From positions 16,540,106 to 16,604,105 of the forward strand of contig NC_045141.1 in NCBI RefSeq assembly GCF_008831285.2: a stretch of DNA of 64,000 bases, written 5' to 3'. A model generated the notes under the pieces. That model did not search any database and was not told the DNA's origin. It was given only the letters and a program-made list of their open reading frames with translations. This DNA comes from Nymphaea colorata (lineage: Eukaryota; Streptophyta; Magnoliopsida; Nymphaeales; Nymphaeaceae). Of this stretch, positions 23,930 to 38,500 are shown one piece after another; position 1 is the stretch's first letter, and every line of letters starts with the position of its first letter. Position numbers and translations under genes: made by a program.

Positions 23930-25950
23930 TAGGGGCCAGCAATTGACCCCTTATCTCTATGCCCTTTCTAATAGCTATGGAGATGCTTTCGAAAAGTCTG
24001 GAGGCTAAAATTCAACATAAGAGGATTAAAGTACTGGTTTTGGAACTAAAAGTGAGAAGGTCGGTGCAATACTTTATGTTGATGATTGTCAAAACAAATA
24101 GGTCGAGTATAGATTATGCGAGGCAAATCATAAAACGAGACGGAATTTGGAGTTGGCCTGTCAATGAATTTGGAATTTCTTCAAAATATTGTCACAAACA
24201 TCGTTCTTAGGAAAATGCCGATAAGGTTTTTCTTGATTTTTTTTGGCTAAGCTGTTTTTCTCATAAAAATTTCAGAAAAGATCTCGGTAAGTTTTTAGAA
24301 AGTAAAAAAATCTAAAAATTAATAAGTGAAATTTTATCTAAAAATCATGAGAAAATCACAAGGGAATCAGGAGATTCATTTTTGCCAAGATTTTCAAAAT
24401 CTCAAGAACTTTTCCTGATATTTTCATTTTATTTGTTTTTCTCATGACTATCGTGATACTTTTGAAAATCTCGCGACATCTGCAAGGCTTCCACAAAAAT
24501 ATTTTTGTCTCCTGTTAAAACCTGATTGTTTAAAGGATGATCAATGTTTGCCTTCCATTCAAAAAAGAGGTAGAGAAAAGGCCAGCAAGTTGGAAACTAA
24601 ATGTTTTGTTTTATACAGGTAGGGCTTGTCTTATCGCGCATGTTTTGCTTAAGTTGCCAGAATATTGGTGTATGGTCTTGAAGCTACCTGCCAACACTAC
24701 TCAGATAAACTTTGTGTTGATTTCCTGAAGGTCAACAACTTCATTTAATCAGCTGGGACTAAGGGTCGGCGTTGGGCCGGCCTGGCTCGGCCCGTGCCCA
24801 GGCCTGGCCTGATATCCCGGATCTCGGCCCAGGCCCAACCCAGCCCGTTTGACAATAAAAAAAAATAATTCTTTAAATTATAAAATAACTTTTTTATAAT
24901 ATAAAATTTATTTTTTATAATAAAATACATATTATTAAATTTAAAAAATAATTAAAAATATTTTTCAAATTGTTAATGGGCTGGATTTAGATAGGCCGGA
25001 CCACACCATCGGGCCCGGGCTCGGCCTGGTTCCGGGTTTTCCCGGGCCGGGTACCCGTGGTCCAGGCCTAGCTGGGACAAGTAATGCAAGCCAAAGGAGG
25101 AAGGAGGTGACAAGTTTAGGATAATACAACGGTTATTAAAAAAAATATCATAAACCTATAACTCTGGTCCAAGTATAGTTTTTCCAGCGCTTTTCTCAAA
25201 GCTTGGAAAATGACAAATAATTGTTTAGTTTGGAAAATTGGGGTTCGCAGCAAAGTCAGCTTCTGGCATACAAGTGGTTAGATACGCGTCATATAGACGG
25301 TTTTTTAGGAAAGAAGTACCAACAAGTGGAAGCCACTATGAAGTACTCAATGAAGAGATGATTAACCTTTACTCCATAAATTGGATTTATGGGCTTCTAG
25401 GAAAGAATACAGCGAAAGATTTTCCAAGCCTTGTATCTGGCGTAGATGTCAAACTTTTTTTTTTAGTCAAATCATGGAAGGAAGAAGACCCAGAGAAGCA
25501 GTTTTGGGGAGACAATTAGAAATGAAGCAGCTGGTGGAAAATGGCGGCCACTTATATGGGTCAACCATCAACACCTGAGAGCATTATGGCCTCTCTCTCT
25601 TTATGCTGCAAAAGTCGCTTACTAAACATCGGCTAAAAACACTTGGGTATCAAATGGCATCGAGATGTGGCCTACGTGAAGAAAAAGCGGAGAAGGCGAG
25701 ACATCTGTTCTTGAAATGTGAAGTTCCTAAACATATCTGGATATTCATAGGCAACGATATACATCAAATGACACAATGGAAATGAAAAGGTATCTGATCT
25801 AAGAGATGGATGACAAGGAAGCTGGATAATGTATCTTCACAACTGTTGGAGATTTTGTTTTAATCTAGTTGGTGGTACATATAGAAGTTCAGGGACGAAC
25901 ACAGCCATCTAGGCACGCAGGCCAAAGAAGATCTCAGTTCCACGATCTAG
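23930..25950 (+). pseudogene. Broken LINE (non-LTR retrotransposon) remnant
   Basis: Several degraded frames in collinear order match plant LINE ORF2. First comes a reverse-transcriptase piece, PFLIAMEMLSKSLEAK (about 23957-24020), then in a shifted frame ILYVDD (24069-24086), the catalytic motif. Next is WKLNVLFYTGRACLIAHVLL (about 24580-24650), the region after the polymerase fingers and thumb. After the inserted MITE come VWKIGVRSKVSFWH (about 25215-25270) and the zinc-binding end LTKHRLKTLGYQMASRCGLR through ARHLFLKCEVPKHIWIFIG (25615-25755). Frameshifts and stops separate the pieces. The endonuclease part is not seen. It cannot be active. Confidence 0.75.
24760..25070 (+). mobile_element. 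hAT-like MITE, copy 2 (311 bp), nested in the LINE
   Basis: It begins TAAGGGTCGGCGTTGGGCCG and ends GGTCCAGGCCTA, with imperfect inverted ends of the form TARGG. GC-rich flanks surround a very AT-rich core, as in copy 1. It is bracketed by an exact 8-bp duplication, GCTGGGAC, at 24752-24759 and 25071-25078 (9 bp if one shared A is counted). Eight-bp duplications and TA(R)GG ends fit the hAT superfamily. It interrupts the LINE remnant, so it inserted after the LINE. Confidence 0.85.
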
Positions 25951-26524
25951 GTTGTGTAAGAGCAGCTACTAAGAATTCCGTAGAGTGGAACAGACGAGGG
26001 AAGGATGTTATTATGGTGGATGCGAACATTTCCATCCTTCGATACTCCAAAAGCTGCATTTAGCAATTCATGTACATAAAGTTACATAAATATACAAGCC
26101 CAAGGCAAAAAAATGAAACAAATTTAACCGAAACACATACAAGGAAGCTTTTTACCCTATACAAAGTAATAGGTTCACCGTTTTGTTTGGCCACCACCTC
26201 TCTGTGCTAGTATACAGATGTGAAGCATGACATACAAAATTGGAACGACAGTCATCAAGTAACTACTCCAACATTCCTCGCACAGCCACATGACTCTCCA
26301 TCAGCAAACCAGTGCACCAAATCTTCTCTGCTCCAACATTTTTGCAATGGCTTGGAAATGGGATCTTAAGAAGAGCCAATCAACTGATAGGAAATGGCAG
26401 ATGCTCTGTCGCACGTCGCAAAGATATCAAAGTTCAACTTTATCATCTGTACTAACTAAATGGAACGAGAAGGATCTAGTTCTCTTATCAACATAGCTCT
26501 ATCCAACTCCTTAGGCAAGTCATG

Positions 26525-29500
26525 TTAGTGAAAGGCCTTCTTGTGTATATCTAGGATGACGTCATTCAATTCAGGGAACACCGAAACCAATAACAGCTCC
26601 AAAATACTGTATGCTAGCTGCTTCAGACATGTTGTAGACTGGTAATGTAACAAACACAGGGTCAAGAGAAAAATATTGACACTTGACGGATACCATTAAA
26701 CCGAAGAAGACTTGCCTGCAGGAAAAAGTAAATATCCTTTGCACACCGCTGATATTGTTTCTGCCCTATCAGATTGACCAGAGTGTATGGAGCACCTCCT
26801 GCCAGCCGTAAAACAAGTGACATCAAATTCTGATTTTTTATGCTTTTGCTCTGTTTCAACTAGAAAAAGGAAAAGGAAAAAGGTAAAAAAAATATAAGGA
26901 CAAAACAATGGCATGAACATGTCATGGACTCGTGACAAATTTCAGAACATTTTCTCCTAATTCACAACTTGAATGTCTAAGCATCATTCACATTTCCATT
27001 TATTTGTTTCACATGAAAATTAGAGCTCTGGCTGTGGCTAAAACTGTGAAGACATGAAGTTAATGCCAAGAAAACTATAAGGTTATACTAGTTGAAGTAC
27101 CATGCTTATGTACCCATGCTTGAGCAGTGAGCACTAACATAAAGTGGCAAACACAGGACATGCTAAAAGAACGTTGCAAGCACAAAACCAGTTAATTCTG
27201 AAAGGTATCTGCACGGTATGCAGGGGAACTAGACACACAAAATGAATGACTGATGCATAAGCGTTCTGCAGGATGGTTACAGGTGTTGAACTATTTGTGT
27301 TGTTACCTTCAGTCAAGATTGAAGCTCAGTTTGCCCTAAATGGCTATAGAGGCATCGTCGTGGAATTTATCCCATATAAACTGACGACCTAGATCTAGCA
27401 TAGTAACTGAATCCAACATCTTAGCCAAAAAGGTTCATGTTTTATTCACGTTTCTTTTTTTCTGAATCACGGCAGTCACAAAGATAATGATCACCAACCA
27501 GCTACATATGTTCAGAGATTTAAAAAATCCAATCTCTATAGGAAACAAGACCTAGAAGTTATAGCTCCATAATGGCAGTTTACAACAACTAAATACATCT
27601 CAAAGATCGTATATAAGCACTCACCAAGGATCATCTTTTTAACATCACTTGCCCTGCGAGCAGCCTCACGCTGCATCTCAAAGGAAACAGGTGAAGAATT
27701 ACTACCACTTGAACCTCCAGTTTTCTCAAGGCTCTGATAAGATTCCCCGTTGTCTTTGTCTTCATCATTGCGCAGCTTCAGAAAAAAAGTTCCCTCGGGC
27801 CACAGAACCTAGGAATGGATGCAATTTAGCAAGAAAAATAAGAAGATGATGCAAAAGGCTCTAACATTTTCCATCACAATCATAATTACCTGGAAAACGA
27901 TGGGATGCATTGCACATACTTCATACATCATCCAGAATAACATCCAACACAGACCGAAGGCATTATCAGCGAACTATTTGGCACCATGCCATACAGGTGC
28001 TGCAAATAGTCTGCTGTACCATGTGCACTAACTGCACTGTGTGTGCAGCTATGATATGTGTGTGTGTGTGTGTGTAAACACCATTTTGGTTGCCAGAAAT
28101 ACTTTCATATTTAGGATATTTAGGACCTACCATAGCACCATAAGATGGGTTGTACTCAATGGAGTCAAAAAAAGCGGAAGATCACAAAAGACTTGAATGG
28201 AGACGTGGGAGGTAGTGGTGGGGTGATATAAAATGAACTATAAAATTAACTGAGTGATGCATATCAGACTGGACAGTGCCCACCTTCCATTTCCATCTTC
28301 TCTCATCTCTGATCGGTTCAAGTTTCAATTGACCCTCAGACGACGAAGCAAACAGAATCAGTGGAATGACTAGAAGAATAAGAAAGCATACGACTAGTTT
28401 TTAGCAATTGCAGTTCTTGTTTCAGAACATTTTTGAGGCCAACCTTCTGTTTTAAATCATTGAATTAACCAACTGGGTACTCTGAGCAGTTTTAGAGCCT
28501 CCCCAGAATCATGAGCTTATTCTTTAACCAACTTTTGAATCAATGAAGCCAAGTGGCTAAACGCAAATAGGTCGAGCTGTGGTCATGCAGGTGGTCCGAG
28601 ACAATTTCTCTTGCCAATCAAGTGCGTCTTAAATTCTTAATGAAGCCAAAATGGGAAAGGGAAAAAAATAATTAGATTAGCTACAAACAGTTTTTGTTAG
28701 GTCCATTATGGATGCAAGACGTCATCGGCTGGCATATGGTCAGATTGGCACTGGCTTCCCACAAAAGTGTTGCTCCAGATGGCCACTAGATGAAAATGGC
28801 CACAAAGAATTTGCTTATACAGTGTCAAACATGTGTGGCTGTGTGTAAACTGTAAACACACATTATTAGGCCAGAAATATATTAACCATTTGCTGGACCA
28901 GCTACAAAATGACCAAGCTGGAGGTGTCCAGCATGAAGGCCATCAACCTAGCCCTTTGCCATTAAGCTTTCTGCCAGAACACATCAAATGTCTTCCCTTT
29001 TTCCCTGGAAGACATGTAGACATTTCTTTGTTCATTGGTCAGAAAGCATCTTGCTTGGATATTACCCCATCATCTAAAGTTAGTCACAAGCCACAAAATG
29101 GTCATGTACTTCTCTTCTTTCATTCTGTTTCTTTACCCTTTTAGGCTCCAACTCATCAGTTACCAAGATAAATCAAAACGTCTTTTACTGGTTGGACTGG
29201 TTGGACCGCTTGGACCGGTTGGTTGTGGTGTTACTGGATTGACTTAGCGGGCCTGAGTTGGGTAGCTATTCCTTTTAATCTTAGCTAGGTGCACAGTATG
29301 TTGGTAAACTTTTGTGTAACAATTTATTTAAATAGCTAAATTAGCTACACAATAATAAATGGACAATTTACCCGATTTTATGGTATTGTTGGTCTACCAT
29401 TAACATGGGCACTAGAGTTTTTTATTCTTTCTCTTCCTTCCCAATTATCTTATTCTTAACCATGGAAGATGCAAAAACCTCCAATAACTAACAGATGGGT

Positions 29501-32500
29501 AAAGCATGGATGGCATAGAAAGCCTATGTAAGAATCCTTATAGGATTTCTCGTCGGCAGGCATCAAAGTAATAATCTCCAGTCCACAATATTAAAAAGAT
29601 ATACAAAAGCTTGAGGTCCCTTCTAAACAGCAAGGAGCAACCATGCAATTGCAAGGGGCCCATCTCTATCTTATTTCAGGATTTTAGCACCATTCCATTA
29701 AGATAAGAAGCCATTACTAGTCTATAACTTTGTCATTTATAAAAGTGAGCATGCAATGGACGCACATCCCTACCACTACAATATTGTCTTTTTCAAGAGG
29801 ACGCTGCAATGCATTTCTTATAACATAACAGCTTATACATGACAAGGATATGCTTATGATGCACAATTTAGAAGTGTAGCAAAATGCTTTACGAGAAAAT
29901 AAGAAGTTGAACACATTATAACATACAGACTTACATCTTGAAGCCATTTTATCCCTTGTGCAATAACATCCTCTCTCCGAAGCCAATGGATTTGTCTCAA
30001 CAACCAATCATCAATAGCGTCCTCCATCAGCAACTGTAAAATCTGCTTTGACATCCAGAAAACTTGCCTTCTGCAAGGCATATAACATGTACAGTCACCC
30101 ATTGAAGGAGAGATCAACCTTGCTTAAAGCACTTCTTTACTTGTTTTGATGTTTATGATTCATGTGTTCAGCAAATATAAATTAGAATCATAACTTGTTT
30201 CAAATAAAAGGCACAAAAGCTAGAAAAACAAATCTACAACCACTCTGAAATACTGCTTCTTTCAATTTAATGGTGGAGCAACGGTGGTCCATTGAATGGC
30301 ATAGATAATACAGATCCCTATGGATGAAACACCCTAGAAATCATCCCTATGCTACGTTCACTCGAAACTAGGATAGAAAAACAAAGAAAGCTTGAACTCT
30401 AAGTTTGACAAAAACAATGAGATTATAAAGTATAATAAGATAATCATATTAATAAAGATTTTGATATGCCTAAAAACCCAACATTTCCACTTTTTAACCC
30501 AGAAAATGTGAAAAATCTTTTATTGAAAATTACAAGTTCATTGCAATAATTTCATTTGCTCAACTGAGTTGGGTCTATGAACAGGACATGTTGTGCAAGT
30601 ACCTAGACAACCTAAATTTATCAACAGGTTCTTCAAGTACATTGAAAATTCATCCTAGAGCAGCCCCAACAAGTGGAACACTTAAATAGGCTTGATGTCA
30701 ATCACTTACATTACTCTCATCAGTCCATTTTTAGCACTTAAAGATATTTTTTAGCTCAACCATTTCCTAATAATTGTTGTGTGTCACACAATCACATTAA
30801 TTTCCTGACAAGTGGTATCCTGCCCTTAAATACCCAAAGAGTTGCAAGCACTGGGCATCTTCCTCAGGGTAAGCTACATCTAGTAGCAGACCAATGATTT
30901 GAAAAAATAAGTCCCTGAATTTTTTTCCACAACTGTTGAGATTTTGGGACTAGAAGTAGTAGGATCTATTCTCATAAAAAACTGAGATATCTGCAAATAC
31001 TACCAAACCGAGAGCAGCATACAATACATATCATTATGGATGAAGTTGGCCATTGATAATTGAAGAAGCACAAGCTATCAGTATCCATTTTTGAGATCAG
31101 AATCCTTTTCTTTTTTACTATGTTGTGTTGGGAATACAATTCCTGCATTTAACGTTTGGTTCTTCCCATATCTCACTGACTGACACTTCATTCATGTTCT
31201 AGCTTCCCTTTTTATTGATTCTATTTTATGTGAATGATTATCCCAAGGAACAGAAAGTAAATTTCTTCATCACCCTTCATGCCTTCCTAAGTAGCGACTG
31301 GAAGTACTGGATTACAATTCGATTCCAATGGAACAATTTTTTTTTTTTCATCTGGTTTCCCCCTTGTACTTGGCTTGTACTCCTCTAGAATACATGACAA
31401 GCATTGGCATAGAACATGAATCATCATGCATACTACGAGGTACCAATACCACCTAGAAAGAGCACCATAACTAAGTGGCCAAGAGCCTAGTTACGCATCA
31501 GGTTTACAGGTATATGTTCCTACAGGTGTCCCCAGAATGGCTTTAAACAAAAATGGGCCACTAAAACCTGCTACATATGTCTTATAGCTGCAAACTGATC
31601 TAACTGTAAAATCCACTCAGAAAGAAGAGAACACGGTCCATCAACAAGCAAAGAAAACCAACAGCCATTTCTGAACAATTCATTAACTGCCTCCTATCAT
31701 ATGAACCAACAAGGAATAGCCTCTAACCATATGCAAATTGTTCCAAACTTAGCCCCAATGCTGCATGAATCATCCAGAAAAATTTATTCATCATCATTCA
31801 AAATAACACCAACAGCCCAGCATACACACGAAAATAACATTAACATGATAGTCACCATTACCAAGCGTGCCTCACCTCAACCAACCACGCTGCTTAAGTT
31901 GAAAGATTGTATCAACTAGATCCAACAGCGGTATGCTCACATTAGGTGGTGTCCACTGGAAGAACAGGAATGTAAGAATGCAATGCAAAAGACATAAAAG
32001 CATCACAACAGAAATACTTCTAGGAGGTAATATTAAAAATACATTTGAGTGATTGGAATGTATAGAAGCAATATAGGAAGAATTTTTTTCCTCAAAATCA
32101 TTGGTTGGCATGTTCGGACATTCAAGTAGGTGCTAAGGCACAAAGAATTACGAGGACAAACAAATTTTTGTTTATATCAGGAATCTTGTCAAACTTAATA
32201 CATTACCATGAATACGTAAAACAGATAAGTCAAAGTTATTAATTATTACATTCTCTACAACAAACAGTCATAGGAAGCTCATATAATGTAAAGACTATAG
32301 AATCTAAACATTTGATTATATTATATTAGATATTAGCTGGATCAAGAATTGAGCTTTTAACAGCAGCATCACTCTACTTTTCTGACCAGCTAATAGATCT
32401 TAAAATGACCCTTTTCTTTGCTACAGTAAATTTCCCAAACTGAATTGCCTTTGCATCTCATACATACATGATGCTAAAAGGAAATAGATACCAAGCATGT

Positions 32501-35500
32501 GAAAACCAATTTTACTTGAAACTATATGCAAGACAATATGTTCATAACTTCATATACAACTAAATCCTACAATCTCTTTTCCAAACTCCTTGAACTATTT
32601 TTGATACTATATTGGCACTTCTCCATCATGTTGCAAATGGGCCAGATGTAGTATAAGATTTGCATCACTCCTTTTTGTACTGGATTTAGTTCCGACCTGA
32701 CTACAAATGTATTTAGGTGTGATCTGACCGGGCTGCAGCACTACTTCCATAGGACCTTGCATTCACATGGTATGGTGTCACCAAGGATGATATTACAGGA
32801 TTAACAGAATCTGAAACCATAACTAGACCATTTCACTGACCAGCTTTGATCAACATGCAGGATGACAAGGGTTCAAGTGAATTATATATCTTTTCATTAA
32901 TTGTTAGTAATGTATTTCAGCTTTCAGTTTATGGTCAACATCCAATAACTTCACAGTTGGAGGATTTCACAAAATGCACCATAACTGCGCGGAATTTGTA
33001 AAATCCTTGAAGTCTCAAAGATACACCTAAACATGTGACATTTGTTATAACTGATAAATGTATAATACTATAATCTAGCTGAGAAGCCATGACTCAAGGA
33101 AGAAGTGATCATAGGAATGAAGTGTTTCAAACAAGGATGATCTTTTTGTTATTTTGTTAGTCCTATTCCTCTCCATAAAATAAAAGGAGAGCATATGAAC
33201 AATCTTACCGATTCTTTTGCTTTTTTCTTTTTTCGGCCATTGGCCATCTGCCAGGAGTTTTGGGCTTAATACTGATACATAGTAGCAACAAATCTAAGAA
33301 TTTAACTTTAGTGTATGGTGTATTGATCTTTTCTGGAAAGGGAGTGTGTGTGAGTTGTGTATTTCAATACGCTGGAATCAACCACTAGCACTTCATCTTT
33401 TGCTATTGCAATCTAATAACAGAGAAGGTGCACGATCTCAATGAATTAGTTCTGAATAAATAAATATATCCTATATAAGAACCATTGCATTTCGTGACTG
33501 CATCTTACTGACTCAATCAGATGGTACAGAAATCTTCAGTGTGATAAAAGTCTACTAGAAACTAACCACTGCATTAGACTTTTTCAATAGAAACACTTCA
33601 ACATCATGAAACTTTGGTGGAATTACAGCCATGAATTTTCACTAGAAAAACCTACCCATGCGTCCAATCTAGCAATACAAACATTAATGCCTATTGGATG
33701 CAGATATATACAATGTAGACCTGATCTATGAGAACAAAATTGCAACCTAAATTCATGTGGTTCCTCCTAAAAGGGTGACACACCTATGTCAACTTTTTGG
33801 GACATAGGTGCAGCCCTTAGCACTGCCAATATATGGTCAAAGCCATCTTTGATAGCACCAATGCACCAAGTTATTTTCTTTTCTGATGTTAGCTTCATTC
33901 AAATTTATCCAGGATCAATGTCCACTTTTCGCATAACTTTTTTTCTGAAACCTTTTAATATTATTTTGACTCATTCTATTATTATCTTCTTCAACCTTTT
34001 AATTACGACTTCTTTATTATGTGTTGTTAATAACTTCAAAATCTTATTTTTACAATTGTATGTAAAGTGTCCCCACACCCAAGGTCCTTGAAAATGTTCC
34101 TTACGTATCTGCATCCACACCCATGTAAATAAACAAGTAATCAAAGTTTCATCCACTGTGTGAATGTTTGCAGCTATTATATTCCCATATTAGCCTCCGC
34201 ACTTTTTTTTTCAAAAGATTTTGATGGTCATCCATTTCAATCTTCATACCCATGTTGTCCCCCATGATTGCACTGCTCGAAAAAGTTGAGAAAATGTGCC
34301 CAAACAGAAGGTCATCTTGGAATTACATGCCACACCCACTCTAGAACATAGCTAATATGTAATATTTGACCTCACAAATCCACGTCATGCAGATATAGCA
34401 TGCATATAACTTGAAGCAAATATGAAACTGACAAAGATCCTAGACAAGCCCTTCATGGAGAATATTAAACCCATATTAGACACTTGTCTGCCCTTTCATG
34501 ATCATGTCATTCATTTTGAAGTCAATTAAAAATTAGTTGGTCTCAGAATTCTTAATATGTAAACTGTGATTATCTTTATTCAGTTGCAAAATAATAATTT
34601 GGAGCTCAAACACTATATTATATATAGTATTCAAATGTGGTTCTTGTGTCTTACGTTTGACAAACATCCACTCATGGTGTGGGTTATAGGTTGCACCAAT
34701 TTCCTTACCCATGGATAATTTTTAACCTGCTAAAAGCTAAAATACAATGTTGCCAAAAGAATTGTCAATATGATATGCATTATCTGTCTAAATTAAGGGT
34801 AAGAAAATGGATGAGTGACTTTTAGTCTAATCCTTTTTTTTTATGGATAAGACAATGATGTTATCATAAGCACTCAAGAAATTTCAACGTGCAGTTACAA
34901 GAACTGAAACAGATATACAATAGCTGCAAAGTGAAGAACATTCTAACAAAACGATTTATATGTCTTTGTATTAGAAATTAGAACAGAAACTGCAATGCAA
35001 AAAGCATTGCTCAATCAATAAACTTTACAGTTTAAGGAACATATCTACCTCAGGTGGTACTCTGGTAGGATCTTCCAAAAGATGGGATGGTATAACTGTA
35101 TCTACTACACGATGTGTGTCAGACTGCTGATTTCTCAAAGAGCCCATGCTACTTGAACTATCATATCTTCTTGAACTATCATATCGTTTGACTACTCGTG
35201 GTGGAAACTGCCTAGAATCCAATTCATTGTCTGAGTGCCATCCATTAGGTCGGGAACTTGACCCCATTTCTTCAAGGGTAGCCCCACTTACATGGTCCTC
35301 ATCTTCAGATGCACTACGAGATATTTCCCTCTGGCTATAGCTTAAGCTTTGCTGTTGTAGGTCTTCAGTCAGAGAGATTCCAGAACTTCTTGTTGTTAAT
35401 GAAGAACTATCAGGTGAACCAACTACTTTGCGTATGAGTCCATTCACCCCTTTGAACTGACGAACAATGTCATCCATTGCATCATCTACATTAACTGCTC

Positions 35501-38500
35501 AATGCAAATTGCAAAGACTTGAGTTTGAAAATATGAAAGGTGAAACTAATCAAACAAAGGGATGCTAATGAACAAGCACTATTTGTGAATTGCTGAATTT
35601 GAATGACAAATAGGATCCGAACATGAAAAACAGGTGCACCATACGTCAGCATTCATGCTTGGTCAGTGCCACCACGCTTAGTAGCATAAGAGGATAAAAA
35701 GTCTACTCTAATATTTGAGTTTGAAAAGTCCAGATGCTGTATAAGTCTAATTTACATGTGAGCCTAGAGCATTACATGTGCAAGCAGTGAAGCAATTAAT
35801 CACATGATTGAAAGGAACACAAGCCAATTGTTCAAGTGGACCAAAAGTTGATTCAGAATCTACACACCATGGCATACTCCAATAGTGACAAATGTAATCG
35901 TGCAAGGCATGATTCAACTTCGGAGCTTATTTTGCTCATAGATAAAGATATCTTCTTGAGTAGTAGAAAGCAGATAGAATTATCTTGAACAAAGGTGGAA
36001 TGCAGTATAAAGGAACAATTCTGTAACAATAGTAACGCTAAGTATGGTATCCTTACTGTGGTGCAGATATAGCATTTAACTGTTATTGAGATAATCAGAC
36101 CAGTAACAGGAGGTATAATGCTTAATGACACGCAACTAGAAAAAAGGAAAGTGTGACATAAAGGAAACAGAGTGGACCAAAAACACACACAACTGAAAAT
36201 AGTTCTAAGGAAAGAGAATCAGAAACCTGCCAACGTTTTCATGACTGATGTTGACTTTCCAAACGAGTAATTCTGTAGAAGGAGGAAAAAGAGATATAAT
36301 TGCAAGCATCAGCTCAAAAGATGACCGTAGGTCCATAACCAACCTAACAGAAAGGAATTTGACTTGAATTTCGGCAGATGAGGGGTGCACTGAGGAGAAA
36401 AGGAACCTTTGATGAAGCGCTTAAAAAGTCCCACACTTCATGCTGTTCTGCAACATTGGGAATTGACAAAAGATCCTGCAATACCCAGGACAAATAAGAG
36501 CAACTGAAAGCAAAAAAAAAAAAAATCAACTTGATGAAAACACATTTTAGAGCAAACCTGCAAATATTTGTCTAGCAGAATACAACGTTGATGAACAAAA
36601 TAGTCATCAATACTTGATGAGAGAAACCGCTTAGGGGGCAGTTGTAAAGAATAGTTTGGCATATCCTTTAGGTGGCGATGCAATCTCTCAAAGTTTCTGT
36701 ACCTGTAGGTTATGAAGCATCAAAGGATCAGCCAGATCTCCTAGAAAAATATAAGAAATCATTATTGCATAAATTACTTTGGAGTAAACTTCATTATCAA
36801 ATATTACATTTTTAGTCTTGTTATAAAATGAAAAAAAATGACAACCAGGAAATATGGTTATGTGCAAAACTTAGCAAGCTAAATATTCCTTTACTTATTA
36901 ACTCAAACATCAAATGCAGCAACTACCTTCTTTTGACAAACCATGTTTCATTGTCTACACTTGCCACGGCAATTGAATAAACTGCAAAAGATTTAGATCC
37001 ACCTTTTTCAAAATAAGCTCCAACAACCTGCCAAAATTGGATGTGAGTGTTAAGAAGTAATAAAGCAATAGAAAACAACGAAATCATTTTTCATCAAATT
37101 ACCAAAAGCAGAGGATTTATTGAAAAAAAGAAAGAAAGAACAACAAAATCATTTTTCATCAAATACAAAAAGGTAGAAGATTTATTCAAAATAAAAGGCA
37201 GAGAGAAGGAATCATAAACATCACATGAATTGGGCTTCAACCACTAAATCCATACAAGTACATTTGGTCAAATAGAACAAATCATGATATCTTACGCTAG
37301 AACTTGAGATGAAAATTGGTCGAAAGGAAGGCTAACAGCAGTCAGCAGATGACTGAATGGAATGACCATCTTTCTGTGGGACTGTCAGGAGTGGAAAGAA
37401 AATCTCTAGGACCAGAAGTATTCGGGACTTTCCGAGGAAGGATAAAGTTAATTACTGTTAAAGTGGCTTCTGAAATGAAGAAGATAGAATCGTGAACCAA
37501 GACCAAATTACTGATGAACAACCATACTAATGATACAGACAGACCAGTCGTTCCAACTCCAATCATGGCCACCTTTTCCTTTGAAGACCAAGGAAACTTT
37601 CCAACACATTTGGTAATCTGAAGTCTACAAAGACAGCTGAAAAATTCAAAAACTTCTTGTGCACAAAATTTTTTCCCAGCTCATCAAGATATAAATAGCC
37701 ATCATGTCCAAATTGAATCTCTATCCTTCGTCCTCATCATAGACTTTTTAAGTAATTGAAATCCATATGCTTTTTCTCGAATAGCTTCTAGACTAGCTCT
37801 TTGGAAATCTATAACAAATGCCTCACATAATCATGCAACCATTGCTTACTCCCTTCCTTCTACATTCCATTGTCTTGTCCCATACAGTAAAATACCTAGC
37901 AGGCAGACAACTAATGTGGACATGCACTAAATTTTTCTGTTATCATCGATATTCTAAAATTTTAGGACTTTCAAGATTTTCTAAAGATGTTCCTGAGAAA
38001 AAGAAAATTCAAATGAACTTCTGAGGAAAATCTTTCCGAGAACAATATTTGCAACTGTGGTTCCAACTAAGATCAGAAACTTTTTCAATTAGAAAAAGGG
38101 AAATCAATTTTCTGTTGGCTACAGGCTGGGTATGTTTTACATCATCGGACCCAGGCATGGTACTCTTAGATGCGACTAATCCAACCGGATCTGGATCCAG
38201 CTGCAGCAACCATATCCCTTAGCTGGACATGAGTTTGAACTCTGAACCATATAGTTTCAGCAGGGATCTGACCTGACTTCTGAGACATCTCTACCCCTAA
38301 ATGGGATGTGGCAAGACCTATGCTCTTGGAATTTCTAGCTTCTTAAGTTGATTTTTCTTTTCAGATCCAGGGTAGTACCAGAAGTAGTGTTTTTGACCAG
38401 TGTTATCTTTATCGCACGATATGGGCCCATATCGTGCGATATGTATTTCCTACGATATGCCTACGATACACCATATGCTTGTGTATCATAGGCGTATCGC

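Noticed and set aside
26799-26859. Earlier acceptor for sorting-nexin exon 15 (adding NLMSLVLRLA)
   Set aside because: From the exon 14 donor it gives the wrong phase; the acceptor at 26799-26800 joins KKMILG to GAPYTLV in frame and matches the family.
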